Below are positions 46,449-55,090 of a stretch of 64,000 bases of DNA, piece by piece (position 1 is the stretch's first letter; the number at the start of each line of letters is the position of its first letter). The position numbers and the translations under genes are program-made. This stretch comes from Methanococcoides sp052057775 (GTDB lineage: Archaea > Halobacteriota > Methanosarcinia > Methanosarcinales > Methanosarcinaceae): contig NZ_CP195121.1 of NCBI RefSeq assembly GCF_052057775.1, forward strand, positions 806,001 to 870,000. Reading direction: 5' to 3'. The notes under the pieces were generated by a model. The model saw only the letters and a program-made list of their open reading frames with translations, was not told the origin of the DNA and did no database searches.

Positions 46449-47626
46449 CTGTACATCATCTCTACTTTCTTTATTCCTTCAATAAGCATGTCAACATCTT
46501 CTTTTGTGTTATACAATGCAAAACTTGCTCTGACCGTACCTTCGATACCCAGGGACCTCATCAATGGCTGGGCACAATGATGTCCGGTCCTGACAGCAAT
46601 TCCCATCTTGTCCAGTATCAATCCTGTATCGTAATGGTGGATATTTTCCAGGTTGAACGAGACAGCTCCGCACATCTGGATGGCATTTCCATAGACTGTC
46701 ACATTATCCATTTCCAGCAGTTTGTCCCTTGCATAGGAATATACTTCATGCTCATGTTTTCTTATTTTGTCCATGCCTATGTTCTGCATGTAATCGATCG
46801 CTGCACCGATACTTATTGCTCCCGCAATGTCCGGTGTGCCTGCTTCAAATCTCAGAGGAGGGGGCAGATAGGTCGATCCTTCAAAGGTAACCTTATCGAT
46901 CATACCTCCACCACCTATTGCAGGCGTAATATCATTGAATCTATAGCTTGTATAAAGCACTCCGACACCGGTTGATGCGTACATCTTGTGTCCTGAGAAT
47001 GCCAGGAAGTCGCATCCTATGTCTTTTACATCAATTGGCAGGTGCTGTATTGATTGGGCTGCATCTACAAGTACCGGGATGTCGTGATCCTTTGCAATTT
47101 CAGTGATCTCCCTGATCTCATTTACAGAACCAAGTACATTCGAGACATGGGTGATGGCTATCAGTTTTGTCCTATCCGTGATCTCCATTGAGCCTGTCAG
47201 CGAATTGCAATCTTCGTCCATGGGAATTGCCTTTACCTTTGCACCTGCAAGCTGCCAGGGAACTATATTCGAGTGATGTTCCACACCGGTCACCAGAACT
47301 TCGTTTCCCCTTAAAGAAGGTTCAAGAGAGCGTGCGACCTGGTTGATGGAACCTGTCGTCCCGGAAGTGAAGGTCACTTCACGTGGGTCGCGAGCACCTA
47401 TGAGATCACTGGCTTTTTTCCTTGCTTCCTCATATTTCTCGCTTGAGATCTCGCTCAGGTAGTGTACACCCCTGTGGATGTTACTGTATTCCGTCCTGTA
47501 GAAATCAGACATTGCCTCTATCACAGAGTTCGGTTTCTGGGCCGTTGCTGCGTTATCAAGATACACCAGCCTGTTCCCGTACACCTTCTGTGCAAGTATC
47601 GGAAAATCCTTTGCAAGATTTATCAT
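46445..47626 (-). CDS. Cysteine desulfurase, SufS type, of the ergothioneine-type operon
   Basis: A 393-residue group II cysteine desulfurase. The PLP lysine is Lys214 in AFSGHKMYAS, the PLP/His region VEHHSNIVPWQ is near 115, and the catalytic cysteine is Cys351 in TGHHCAQPLM. It takes sulfur from cysteine, forming alanine and an enzyme persulfide, to be handed to SufE. Its start overlaps the EanA-like stop (ATGA). The pairing within this operon would provide the persulfide/polysulfide sulfur used by the EanB-like protein; this is inferred. Confidence 0.94.
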   Translation of the reverse strand: MINLAKDFPILAQKVYGNRLVYLDNAATAQKPNSVIEAMSDFYRTEYSNIHRGVHYLSEISSEKYEEARKKASDLIGARDPREVTFTSGTTGSINQVARSLEPSLRGNEVLVTGVEHHSNIVPWQLAGAKVKAIPMDEDCNSLTGSMEITDRTKLIAITHVSNVLGSVNEIREITEIAKDHDIPVLVDAAQSIQHLPIDVKDIGCDFLAFSGHKMYASTGVGVLYTSYRFNDITPAIGGGGMIDKVTFEGSTYLPPPLRFEAGTPDIAGAISIGAAIDYMQNIGMDKIRKHEHEVYSYARDKLLEMDNVTVYGNAIQMCGAVSFNLENIHHYDTGLILDKMGIAVRTGHHCAQPLMRSLGIEGTVRASFALYNTKEDVDMLIEGIKKVEMMYS

Positions 47627-48585
47627 CTTTTCACCATTTCAACAAGAGAGAACCACTTTTTATCATCGGTAAATATGTTCTCCACAGAAAGCCCTGCAGC
47701 CTGTGCCATTTTCCTGATATCATTCTCAGTATATTTATGGGAGTTTTCTGTGTGGATCATTTCTCCTTTTTTGAGGATTATTTTCTCATTTAATACGGGG
47801 CTTACTATTTCGAGATCCCTTTTTGCTTTCAGGTGCATCTCGATCCGGGAACTTTCTCTATTGAAGAAAGCTACATGCTCAAAATCCTCCGGGTCGAAAT
47901 CGGTCCCAAGATGGCTATTTGTTACTCTCAGTATGTTCTTATTGAATTCCGCAGTAACTCCCTGGCTGTCATTATAGGCTTTTTCGATGACACGGATGTC
48001 TTTTAACATATCCATTCCGAGGAGAAGCCTGTCATTATGGTTCATGACCCTGCCGAGATCAGCCATGAACTCGATGGCCTTTGATTCTGGAAGGTTCCCT
48101 ATTGTGCTTCCGAAGAAGCAGAAGAACCGTTTTCTTCTTCCCGGGATCTTTTCAATATGCTCAAGGAAGTTAGCGGTGATCCCATGGATGTCCATTTCAG
48201 GATATTTTTGCTGAAGGTTACAGGCAGATTTCTCGATGGCATTTTTGCTGACATCCACCGGGTAGTAAACTATTGTCTGACGTATCTCCTTGGGAACTTC
48301 GTCAAGAATCACCGAGATCTTTGAACAGTCCCCGCTTCCAAGTTCCACAAGGTCGCAGTCCTTTAGTTCTTCTTTTAATTTCCGTGCAGTCGACCTGAGC
48401 AAAGGGATCTCTATCTTGGGAGGATAGTATTCTTCCAGTTTTGTGATCTCCTCATAAAGTTCTGATCCGCGATGGTCGTAGAAGAACACGCAAGGGAGGT
48501 TTTTTGGATCCCCCCTTAGGCAGGATTCCAGTTTTTGTCTGATAGAACCATCTCCCACCTGTGGCATGAAATCTTCGATGATCAT
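47623..48585 (-). CDS. EgtD/EanA-like histidine N-methyltransferase
   Basis: A 320-residue SAM-dependent methyltransferase of the EgtD family (former DUF2260), nearly the length of mycobacterial EgtD (321). Key positions are conserved: EEYYPPKIE at 51-59 (Tyr for histidine binding), VELGSGDCSK at 80-89 (SAM), FFGSTIGNLP at 157-166 (Asn164), and IHTENSHKY with Glu280 and Ser282, the residues that hold the histidine imidazole and amine in EgtD. It should trimethylate histidine to hercynine. Next to an EanB-like rhodanese it is best read as EanA of the anaerobic ergothioneine pathway. Overlaps both neighbours by 4 bases. Confidence 0.85.
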   Translation of the reverse strand: MIIEDFMPQVGDGSIRQKLESCLRGDPKNLPCVFFYDHRGSELYEEITKLEEYYPPKIEIPLLRSTARKLKEELKDCDLVELGSGDCSKISVILDEVPKEIRQTIVYYPVDVSKNAIEKSACNLQQKYPEMDIHGITANFLEHIEKIPGRRKRFFCFFGSTIGNLPESKAIEFMADLGRVMNHNDRLLLGMDMLKDIRVIEKAYNDSQGVTAEFNKNILRVTNSHLGTDFDPEDFEHVAFFNRESSRIEMHLKAKRDLEIVSPVLNEKIILKKGEMIHTENSHKYTENDIRKMAQAAGLSVENIFTDDKKWFSLVEMVKR

Positions 48586-49844
48586 TCTCCAGGCACCCCT
48601 GTTTCAAATGGAAGTCCATTGTTGCTCCACTCGAACCATCCTCCGTCATAGACCGCTGCTTTGTCCCAGCCCATGAGCCAGGCGTTGAAGAAGGCCTCAC
48701 TGCCTCTCCATCCGGTCCCGCAGTAGAATGCATTGCGTTTTTCAGGAGTGATGCCGATCTTCTCCCAGTTCTCTGCAACTTCCCGGGCTTCTCTCATGGT
48801 GTGATCCAGGTTCCTGTAATTCTCCATGTGGTAGGCATCCGTCCCGCAATCGCCGAAAACTGATCCAGGGATCCTTCCCTTCTTCTCTATATAGTTATAC
48901 CCACTTACTTCCCCGATATATTCACTCCAGCTTCGAACGCTTACCAGGTTCTTGTCAGGAGAGGCAAGGATTTCTTTTGCTTCCTCAAGATCCACCATGA
49001 TCTCCGGTCTTTGAGGTATCTCAACCCCAAAGGAAACTCTCTCATTTTCAGCAGTCTCAGTTGTGACCTCATAACCTGAATCAAGCCATGACTGAAGTCC
49101 GCCATTGAGTAGGCGGACATCCTCCACACCGGCATAGAGCATGATGAATGCACATCTTATTGCACCCAGATGTCCCGCACTGCTTCCCGGGAATGGATCA
49201 TCATTGTTTGGTGCAGAGAACCTTCCATAGAGAATGACCGTTGTATCATGCGTGATCCCTGCATTCTCCAGTGTTTCCTTCAGTTCTTCCGGAGATCGCC
49301 GGTTCCATGTCTCCTCGGATTCAAGGGAATTGGTATCAATGGATATCGATCCCGGAATATGGCCTATTTCATAATCCTCGGGGTTCCTGTAGTGAGCATG
49401 ACACAGAACGAACTTATCATTGTCATATTCCGGAGCATCGTTTGTGGTGATCAGCTGGTTAAGCCAGTCCGCAGAGACAAGCTGCCGATATCTTTCAAGA
49501 TGCTCCATAGGCAGCCCTTTCTCCGCCCATTCAAGAAATTCGTTGTACACGGTCACATCAGGATAGCCGGCTCTCTCAAACTGCCTAGCCACTTCTTCTG
49601 TTTTTTGTGGTTCATACCCGTAAATAACCAGTGATTCCTCCGGCAGGATTCCCTTGTTCATGACGATCTCTATCCAGTCAATATAGTGTAACCATTTGTA
49701 GGGTAGTGTCTTTGCACCCTTGATATGCCCGCCTCTTACCTCTCCACCTTCCTTCCAGCCGTTATAGGCATCGATGGGACGGATGTCTATTAGTTTATAT
49801 TTGTGCAAGTTTTCAGCTAACTCGGCAGTTGTGATTTCCCCCAT
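48582..49844 (-). CDS. EanB-like multi-rhodanese sulfurtransferase (ergothioneine synthase candidate)
   Basis: A 420-residue protein with repeated rhodanese-like domains at about 8-120, 140-270 and 285-410. EanB of green sulfur bacteria converts hercynine to ergothioneine with a persulfide on one cysteine (Cys412 there, with Tyr353, from memory). Here the C-terminal loop FYCGTGWRG places Cys375, and Tyr316 is 59 residues before it, the same spacing. The rest of the cysteines are not in rhodanese-loop positions. First gene of the operon; the ATG at 49844 has no Shine-Dalgarno but a TATA element about 26 bases upstream, so probably leaderless. An ordinary thiosulfate sulfurtransferase is the alternative. 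Confidence 0.8.
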   Translation of the reverse strand: MGEITTAELAENLHKYKLIDIRPIDAYNGWKEGGEVRGGHIKGAKTLPYKWLHYIDWIEIVMNKGILPEESLVIYGYEPQKTEEVARQFERAGYPDVTVYNEFLEWAEKGLPMEHLERYRQLVSADWLNQLITTNDAPEYDNDKFVLCHAHYRNPEDYEIGHIPGSISIDTNSLESEETWNRRSPEELKETLENAGITHDTTVILYGRFSAPNNDDPFPGSSAGHLGAIRCAFIMLYAGVEDVRLLNGGLQSWLDSGYEVTTETAENERVSFGVEIPQRPEIMVDLEEAKEILASPDKNLVSVRSWSEYIGEVSGYNYIEKKGRIPGSVFGDCGTDAYHMENYRNLDHTMREAREVAENWEKIGITPEKRNAFYCGTGWRGSEAFFNAWLMGWDKAAVYDGGWFEWSNNGLPFETGVPGE

Positions 49845-49865
49845 GCAAGTATAATTTCTCTGGAT

Positions 49866-49876
49866 TGATATATTAT
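49866..49876 (-). promoter_or_regulatory. Promoter of the ergothioneine-type operon (leaderless)
   Basis: Minus-strand AATAATATATC centred about 26 bases before the ATG of the EanB-like gene, with no ribosome site between. Transcription should start at or next to the start codon. Confidence 0.55.
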
Positions 49877-49999
49877 TGTTTGGGAGGTGGCATTGTGAGA
49901 ATTACATCAGGAGGTGTTATGCTAAGTCTGTGAAGAACGGTGATGTTATAGTGGCATTCCCGGGATCAGGTAACGAAAATACATATCATATTCACTAGT

Positions 50000-50662
50000 T
50001 CAAATCATCGCAGAAACATTGTTGTAATTGATCAGGAACCACAGTCCACAGGTCATCAGTAATCCTCCACAGAAGTATAACGTCCTTTTATATGTATTCT
50101 TTGAGATCATTTCTTTTCCCTTTGAAGAGGAGGATGCGACAGCTACAATGAACCCAAGATCTGCTATCCAGTGACCAAAAATGAACGCGATCACTGCAAA
50201 TACACTTATCATATATTCATGCAGGAGGATAGCGGTACCTGCTGCTAACCACCAGATAACAAAATAAGGGTTCAATGCAGAGGTTAAGATGCCTGCATAT
50301 ATTGGATTCAATGAGAGTTTCATTCTGCTTTCTGATTCCAGAATCTCCATTGTAGAATCTCCTTTTGCACTTTTAATTAGCATCATTCCCAAAATTAGCA
50401 TCATCAAGCAACCGATCATGGTCAGGTATGACAGCATGGTCTCACTAATAGATGATGAGATCCCTACTAAGATGAGAATAAATATGATCAATTCGACAAA
50501 TGCATGTCCAATGAATACTGATCCTCCAGATCTAGAACCTTTCTCAAGGGATATGCCGATGGTTGCAAATGTCATGGGGCCAGGTATGAGGGCAGCAGAT
50601 ATTGCCACTGTAATTCCCAGAAGAAAAGCTTTGATTATTTCTATATGGATCCCTCCTTGCAA
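50000..50662 (-). CDS. LysE family amino acid exporter
   Basis: A 220-residue membrane protein with six helices. The LysE/RhtB signature is near the start: AFLLGITVAISAALIPGP (residues 12-29), and GSRSGGSVFIGHAFVEL follows near 41. It probably exports amino acids or related small metabolites. It is the next gene upstream of the ergothioneine-type operon on the same strand but separated by about 155 bases with a promoter in between, so a link to thiol export is only a possibility. Confidence 0.85.
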   Translation of the reverse strand: MQGGIHIEIIKAFLLGITVAISAALIPGPMTFATIGISLEKGSRSGGSVFIGHAFVELIIFILILVGISSSISETMLSYLTMIGCLMMLILGMMLIKSAKGDSTMEILESESRMKLSLNPIYAGILTSALNPYFVIWWLAAGTAILLHEYMISVFAVIAFIFGHWIADLGFIVAVASSSSKGKEMISKNTYKRTLYFCGGLLMTCGLWFLINYNNVSAMI

Positions 50663-50842
50663 AAATTTATATTTATATTGTCTAAAACAATTATATAAGT
50701 TTATGCAAAATCTTGGAGAGACACAGTTTCATCTCATGCTCAATGCCCTAAAAGACACGTAAAGTTTATCCCCTGCCTGTAATTTTTCACTGACCTTTTT
50801 GGTACAGTCTATTATTATGCAAAAATCACTATCAGAAAACAA

Positions 50843-50914
50843 TGCGACTGCCGGGATTCGAACCCGGGTCCCAAGCTTGGGAAGCTCAGATCATAGCCCC
50901 TAAACCACAGCCGC
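50843..50914 (-). tRNA. tRNA-Gly (anticodon CCC)
   Basis: 72-nt tRNA on the minus strand. Acceptor stem GCGGCUG pairs with CAGUCGC (one G-U pair), discriminator A73 and no encoded CCA. Anticodon stem UGAGC/GCUUG encloses the loop UUCCCAA, giving anticodon CCC for GGG glycine codons. T arm CCGGG-UUCGAAU-CCCGG is perfect. D arm contains A14 and GG. No intron. The rest of the 390-base spacer between the LysE-family gene and pscS holds nothing else recognised. Confidence 0.95.
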
Positions 50915-51052
50915 ACTCCAGTTTCCTATCTTATTTTATTCTTTTTAGATTATAGCTGTTTTGGTCTTCTGTTAGTGCTTTAGGCAGTGTTGCAACTAGC
51001 ACTCAAGTGAAAATAGAACCAATGTATAGAAAAAGAGAAAGTGAGGCTAACC

Positions 51053-52207
51053 TCACTCGTATTTCTGTATGATCTCGTCAAAGGAGTCTGCGATGAAGGA
51101 GAGATTTTCCCTGCCGACCCCGAAGGTGCTGAGCTTGAAGTATTTGGTGAGGCCGGCCTTGATACCGTGGATGTTGCGGGCCTTGAGCTCTTTGTAGAGG
51201 AAGTATCTTCCTTTCTTGACCTTTGTGGAGATCTCGTAGAGGTTGGGGGCCTCGAAGAACATGAGGTCGTGGTTGTGGGGTCTTTCTCCCATCTGGATGA
51301 GGCCGAGGTCTTCGAGCTTTCCGGAGAACCAGCGGGCATCTGCTACCTCATTGTCCCAGTTGCGTGTACGCCTGACGACCTCGGGGAACGATCCGATCAT
51401 GGTCATAATGGTAGCACTGCGGGCTGTGCAGCCCAGAAGCTCAATTTCCTTGTTCTTGTTGGTCGGGGATTTCCTGAACACTTCTTCGGCATAATCGCCG
51501 TTGACACCGAGGACTCCGATAGGTCCGCAGCTTGCCATTGACTTGTGTCCGCTTCCTGCAATGAAGTCAACGCCCAGCTCTTTGGCGTTCACAGGCATTC
51601 TTCCAACGGAGTATGCGCAGTTGAGCAGGATGGGGACGTCGTACTCGTGGCAGATGGAAGCGATCTTCTTTGCATCCGCGAGGTTTCCGTAATTGCCGTC
51701 CGGGTATGTCAGGAGTGCCAGTGCAGGAGCCTTGCCGGTCTCGCTGATGGTCTCCTCAATGGCCGTACCGTAGCCTTCAGGATCTATGTAGTAGTCCGGG
51801 CGTTCGGTGGATGGCACCTTTTTGATCTCCAGACGGGCACGCTGTGCAGCCACAACTGATGAGTAGTGTGCAAGGCCGTCCATGACGATGGTATCGCCTT
51901 CCTGCGCCACGGAATGCATCACAGCGAACTTTGACTCACGAGCGCCGTGGGTGACCCTTGCCTCGTCCACTCCCAGGAACTCCGGGAGGGCGCCGTGTAC
52001 AAAGTCCTGTACAGGTGGCTTCTTGATAAGGTCAAGGACACCCCCGCAGTTGTCACAGACGGAATAGCCATCTCCCCATTCCACCAGTGCTCTCCTGGCA
52101 TCCTCTGTCAGTATACCTCCGGTTTGCAGGGGGTCGATATTGATCAGACCCTTTGCAGGGCGCTCGATAAATCCGAATTTCTCTAATGATGCATCATCAA
52201 GTGTCAT
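51053..52207 (-). CDS. pscS: Sep-tRNA:Cys-tRNA synthase
   Basis: A 384-residue PLP enzyme that converts phosphoseryl-tRNA(Cys) made by SepRS to cysteinyl-tRNA(Cys), the indirect cysteine route of methanogens. PLP lysine is Lys222 in GSGHKSMAS. Conserved cysteines of the active site, Cys51 and Cys54 (VCDNCGG) and Cys260 (LLGCTAR), are all present; they match the three essential cysteines of characterised enzymes with a constant offset. The SepRS and SepCysE partners are not seen in the window. Standing alone after tRNA-Gly. Confidence 0.96.
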   Translation of the reverse strand: MTLDDASLEKFGFIERPAKGLINIDPLQTGGILTEDARRALVEWGDGYSVCDNCGGVLDLIKKPPVQDFVHGALPEFLGVDEARVTHGARESKFAVMHSVAQEGDTIVMDGLAHYSSVVAAQRARLEIKKVPSTERPDYYIDPEGYGTAIEETISETGKAPALALLTYPDGNYGNLADAKKIASICHEYDVPILLNCAYSVGRMPVNAKELGVDFIAGSGHKSMASCGPIGVLGVNGDYAEEVFRKSPTNKNKEIELLGCTARSATIMTMIGSFPEVVRRTRNWDNEVADARWFSGKLEDLGLIQMGERPHNHDLMFFEAPNLYEISTKVKKGRYFLYKELKARNIHGIKAGLTKYFKLSTFGVGRENLSFIADSFDEIIQKYE

Positions 52208-52295
52208 ATATTCACATCAGTTTCAGGCTGTTAGTACAGCAGTATTTTTCTATAAAGTCTCAACTAACGATGTAAGTTGCAAAAATAAAAAAGGT

Positions 52296-52571
52296 TCATT
52301 CAACAGCCTTGTTAAAGACTGAGATGAACTCGTCGCACTCTGTGATCAGTGCCGCAACAGCATCCTTTATAACATCTATCGGGTCAGCGTTCTCTGTCTT
52401 GATGAACAGGACCGGGTCACTGATAGTAACGTGTTTCATGTCATATGATGCTGTGTGGACGCGATCGTCTTCCAGAAGAATGCTCTTGAGCATGTTCAGG
52501 AGGGTGTGACTCTCTCCTGCGATCTCAAGCTTCATTTCATCGTCTGATTTCTCTAAGATCTTAAGTTCCAT
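52296..52571 (-). CDS. rpoL: DNA-directed RNA polymerase subunit L
   Basis: A 91-residue archaeal RpoL, the homologue of eukaryotic Rpb11 and half of bacterial alpha. Signature: GESHTLLNMLKSILLEDDRV near residue 19 and ASYDMKHVTISDPVLFIKT near 42. It pairs with RpoD in the assembly platform. It follows csl4 with a 31-base gap, in the conserved archaeal order dph2-methyltransferase-csl4-rpoL. Confidence 0.96.
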   Translation of the reverse strand: MELKILEKSDDEMKLEIAGESHTLLNMLKSILLEDDRVHTASYDMKHVTISDPVLFIKTENADPIDVIKDAVAALITECDEFISVFNKAVE

Positions 52572-52602
52572 TTAATGATCTCCTGCAATGATTATGTGAT
52601 TC

Positions 52603-53439
52603 TCAAATAATTCCTGTACCATAATCTGAGGACAGCTTGCGTGTCTCAATATGTCCGCATTCAGGGCACTTCAATTTCTGCTCATTGAGCTTAAGTGTGG
52701 TTCCGCAGTTGGAACAGCTTGCAGACATTACTCCAAGTGTGTCTTCAGCAGTGGACATTCTCATGTTCTCGAGGTTGATGATCTTTGCCTTGACAATATC
52801 TGATACGGAGAACTCCTGTGACATTTCCTTCACATATGACTCCTTTACATTGGACACATGGATGGCAGCAACACCAGGATTGATAAACTCACGGTCCACA
52901 TTTCCTTTTATACCGCCGATCTGCACGAGTGCCATGGAATCACGCACGTTCATGACAGTTCCGACAACGATATCGCCCTTTCCAATGGTTGGGGGGGTGC
53001 TGGTGACCGGTTTGACTGATATCTTCCTGCGCTTCTTGTTGACCATTACAAAGCCGGTAGCAAGTGAGAAGATGTCTCCTCTTACCGTGTATGTGTTATC
53101 CCCTGCCTCGAACTCTTCGGTGGTACCGACAAGGTCTCCCGGCATTACAAAGGTCTTTTCCTCAGGTGATATGTGTTCAACTTCTTCGACCTCAGGCTCT
53201 GCTTCAGGTTCTGGTTTGGATCTGCTCCTATTGTCTCTCCTGGAGTCCCTTCTATCTTTCCTGGGACCTCTGTTCTCTTTCCTGGAGTCTTTGTTCCTTC
53301 CCCTTTCCTCGGTCTTCTTTTCTGCCACTTCTTCCTTTTCGCTGGCAACTTTTACTGTTTCTTCTTCGACCTTTGTTTCTTCTTCTTTTGAAGATTTGAT
53401 GTTCCTTCTGGTCGTTTTCTTTCGGTTTCTTATTCTAAT
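52603..53439 (-). CDS. csl4: Exosome RNA-binding subunit Csl4
   Basis: A Csl4-type protein with an S1 domain and a C-terminal zinc ribbon (CSNCGTTLKLNEQKLKCPECGH). The S1 region is around GDIVVGTVMNVRDSMALVQIGG. Csl4 caps the archaeal exosome. The N-terminus is a long, highly charged extension of K, R and E. The usual start would be GTG 53328 (241 residues), but the same frame continues without a stop for 37 codons to an ATT at 53437-53439 preceded by GAGGG at 6 bases, giving 278 residues. The extension is basic and low-complexity, typical of disordered RNA-binding tails. Which start is used is uncertain. Confidence 0.85.
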   Translation of the reverse strand: MRIRNRKKTTRRNIKSSKEEETKVEEETVKVASEKEEVAEKKTEERGRNKDSRKENRGPRKDRRDSRRDNRSRSKPEPEAEPEVEEVEHISPEEKTFVMPGDLVGTTEEFEAGDNTYTVRGDIFSLATGFVMVNKKRRKISVKPVTSTPPTIGKGDIVVGTVMNVRDSMALVQIGGIKGNVDREFINPGVAAIHVSNVKESYVKEMSQEFSVSDIVKAKIINLENMRMSTAEDTLGVMSASCSNCGTTLKLNEQKLKCPECGHIETRKLSSDYGTGII

Positions 53440-53482
53440 AGGAATCCCTCTTGTAGATTTAGATATGCCAGGTTAATTTTGC

Positions 53483-54088
53483 TCAATCGTCCTGGTCGTT
53501 TTCCTTTATAATCCTGTATATTTCTACCTCAATTCTTTCTACATCTTTTTTATGGAATTTAAAGGTTCGTTTTATCGGAAATCCTGTATTATACCACTCA
53601 GTTATTACTGCGGGCTCTATAAATTTTTTAACAAAAGCAAGACTTCCGCTATTATGAATCGAATATGTAACATCAGCGACCTTCATAGCGGTCTTCAGGA
53701 AAGGACGATCACTTCCCTTCACCTGTGCTCCGAAAGGCGGGTTCATGACAACGGTATGTGCATGTCCCCTTACCTGTCTGATGTCCTTGCATTCGAACTC
53801 TACCTCTACACCAAGCTTTTCGGCGTTCTCCCTTGCAATTTCAAGAGCTGCAGGGTCGGAATCAAAGCCAACTACCCTCTCGGCCCCAAGGATCTTGGCA
53901 CCGATGGCCAGCATACCTGTGCCGCATCCAAGGTCGTAGACAGTGTCCTCAATATCACCTTTCATGAACGCAAAATGAAGAAGTTCCGCAGCAAGTACTG
54001 CCGGAGTTGAATACTGTTCCAGTGTGACATCAGGGGAATCAAAGCCTCTTACCTTCTCAAGAAGCATCTCCAGCTTGCGTTGTTTCAT
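53483..54088 (-). CDS. METTL5-like RNA/protein N-methyltransferase
   Basis: A 201-residue SAM-dependent methyltransferase. SAM loop VYDLGCGTGMLAIGAKILGA near residue 46, acidic strand GFDSDPAALEIA near 74, catalytic MNPPFGAQ (NPPF) near 116. NPPF marks adenine- or amide-N methylation; this family (METTL5-like) methylates 18S-type rRNA A in eukaryotes and archaea. It lies 6 bases after dph2 and is followed by csl4. Confidence 0.85.
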   Translation of the reverse strand: MKQRKLEMLLEKVRGFDSPDVTLEQYSTPAVLAAELLHFAFMKGDIEDTVYDLGCGTGMLAIGAKILGAERVVGFDSDPAALEIARENAEKLGVEVEFECKDIRQVRGHAHTVVMNPPFGAQVKGSDRPFLKTAMKVADVTYSIHNSGSLAFVKKFIEPAVITEWYNTGFPIKRTFKFHKKDVERIEVEIYRIIKENDQDD

Positions 54089-54094
54089 TTTTCC

Positions 54095-55090
54095 TTAGTC
54101 TCCCCTTATCTCATCAAAGGTCAGCTCCTCCCACTCGCGCTCGCCGAGAACGATCTCGAACTCCGGTGGGGTAAGCATCGGTGCGGAGAACCTTCCTACT
54201 TCATCGATTGCAAGTCTGGGGCAGGCGGTGCTGACAAAAGCATCCACCTTGAACTGCAGCATCTGGTCAGGAGTGATGAGGTCCATTGTAAGTATGTAAG
54301 CGGTCTTTCCATGCTTTTTGGCAAGCTCTTTCAATTGCCTTGCAAGTTCCATCCTGCATTGCCCCGGTTTTGTGGATACCAGGATCCCGAATGTCTCAGC
54401 ATCCAGTGAGTTGGCAATTACGGCACTGCGTTGTTTCAATATCCTTCTTGGGTCAACCTCACGGATCTCATTGGAGAACGGGTCTGCTATCAGCACCCTT
54501 TTTCCGGTGGCAAGTGAAACACCAAGCGGGTGGAACTGTCCGCTTCCTATGTAGAGAAACTCGTCACATTCAAGCCCGTCGGCAACAGAGAAATTGCAAC
54601 CGAGTACCTGTCCAGGATAAGCGATCTTGCTGTCCCCGCTTCCGATAAGGCACTCTTTTCCTTCAGCTTCGAGTATCTCACAGACCTCTGGCAGTTTTCC
54701 GATATGCTGTACGGTCGTCATAATTCCGATGCGTTTCCCTGTGATCCCAGGGATCGCTTTTTTGACAACTTCCGTAATGTCCTTGTCAGAGCGTGTCTCT
54801 ATAAAAATGACCTTCTCACTGTATTTATTATCATCAAGTTGGGCATGCCCGAAATGTAACAGTATGTCAACATTGTCAAGGATGGCAACATCCAGATCAC
54901 ATGCGCCATAGCAGGGATTTGCGGAGATAAGTACTTCCACACCCGTAGCTTCCCTTATTTGGTCTGCGATGGCAGGCGCCCTTCTCTTAAAACCTTCAGG
55001 GAACTGCAATCCTACAACCGAGGGTTGTGCATCCTTTATTGTATCAATGATATATTCTATCCTGAAGTCGAAGGCTTCACTGCTGCTCAC
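54095..55090 (-). CDS. dph2: Diphthamide biosynthesis enzyme Dph2
   Basis: A 331-residue radical enzyme that starts diphthamide on elongation factor 2 by adding the 3-amino-3-carboxypropyl group of SAM. The three Fe-S cysteines are in SANPCYGACDLD near residue 60, GQVLGCNFSV near 167, and STACPRLAID near 287. The GTG at 55090 is chosen because GGAGGT lies 6 bases before it; the frame opens 13 codons earlier but would overlap hpt by 53 bases. Dph5 and Dph6 are not in the window. Confidence 0.93.
   Translation of the reverse strand: MSSSEAFDFRIEYIIDTIKDAQPSVVGLQFPEGFKRRAPAIADQIREATGVEVLISANPCYGACDLDVAILDNVDILLHFGHAQLDDNKYSEKVIFIETRSDKDITEVVKKAIPGITGKRIGIMTTVQHIGKLPEVCEILEAEGKECLIGSGDSKIAYPGQVLGCNFSVADGLECDEFLYIGSGQFHPLGVSLATGKRVLIADPFSNEIREVDPRRILKQRSAVIANSLDAETFGILVSTKPGQCRMELARQLKELAKKHGKTAYILTMDLITPDQMLQFKVDAFVSTACPRLAIDEVGRFSAPMLTPPEFEIVLGEREWEELTFDEIRGD

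Noticed and set aside
52637..53476. 279-residue plus-strand frame
   Set aside because: Antisense to csl4; Ser/Leu-rich shadow of its charged N-terminal repeats.
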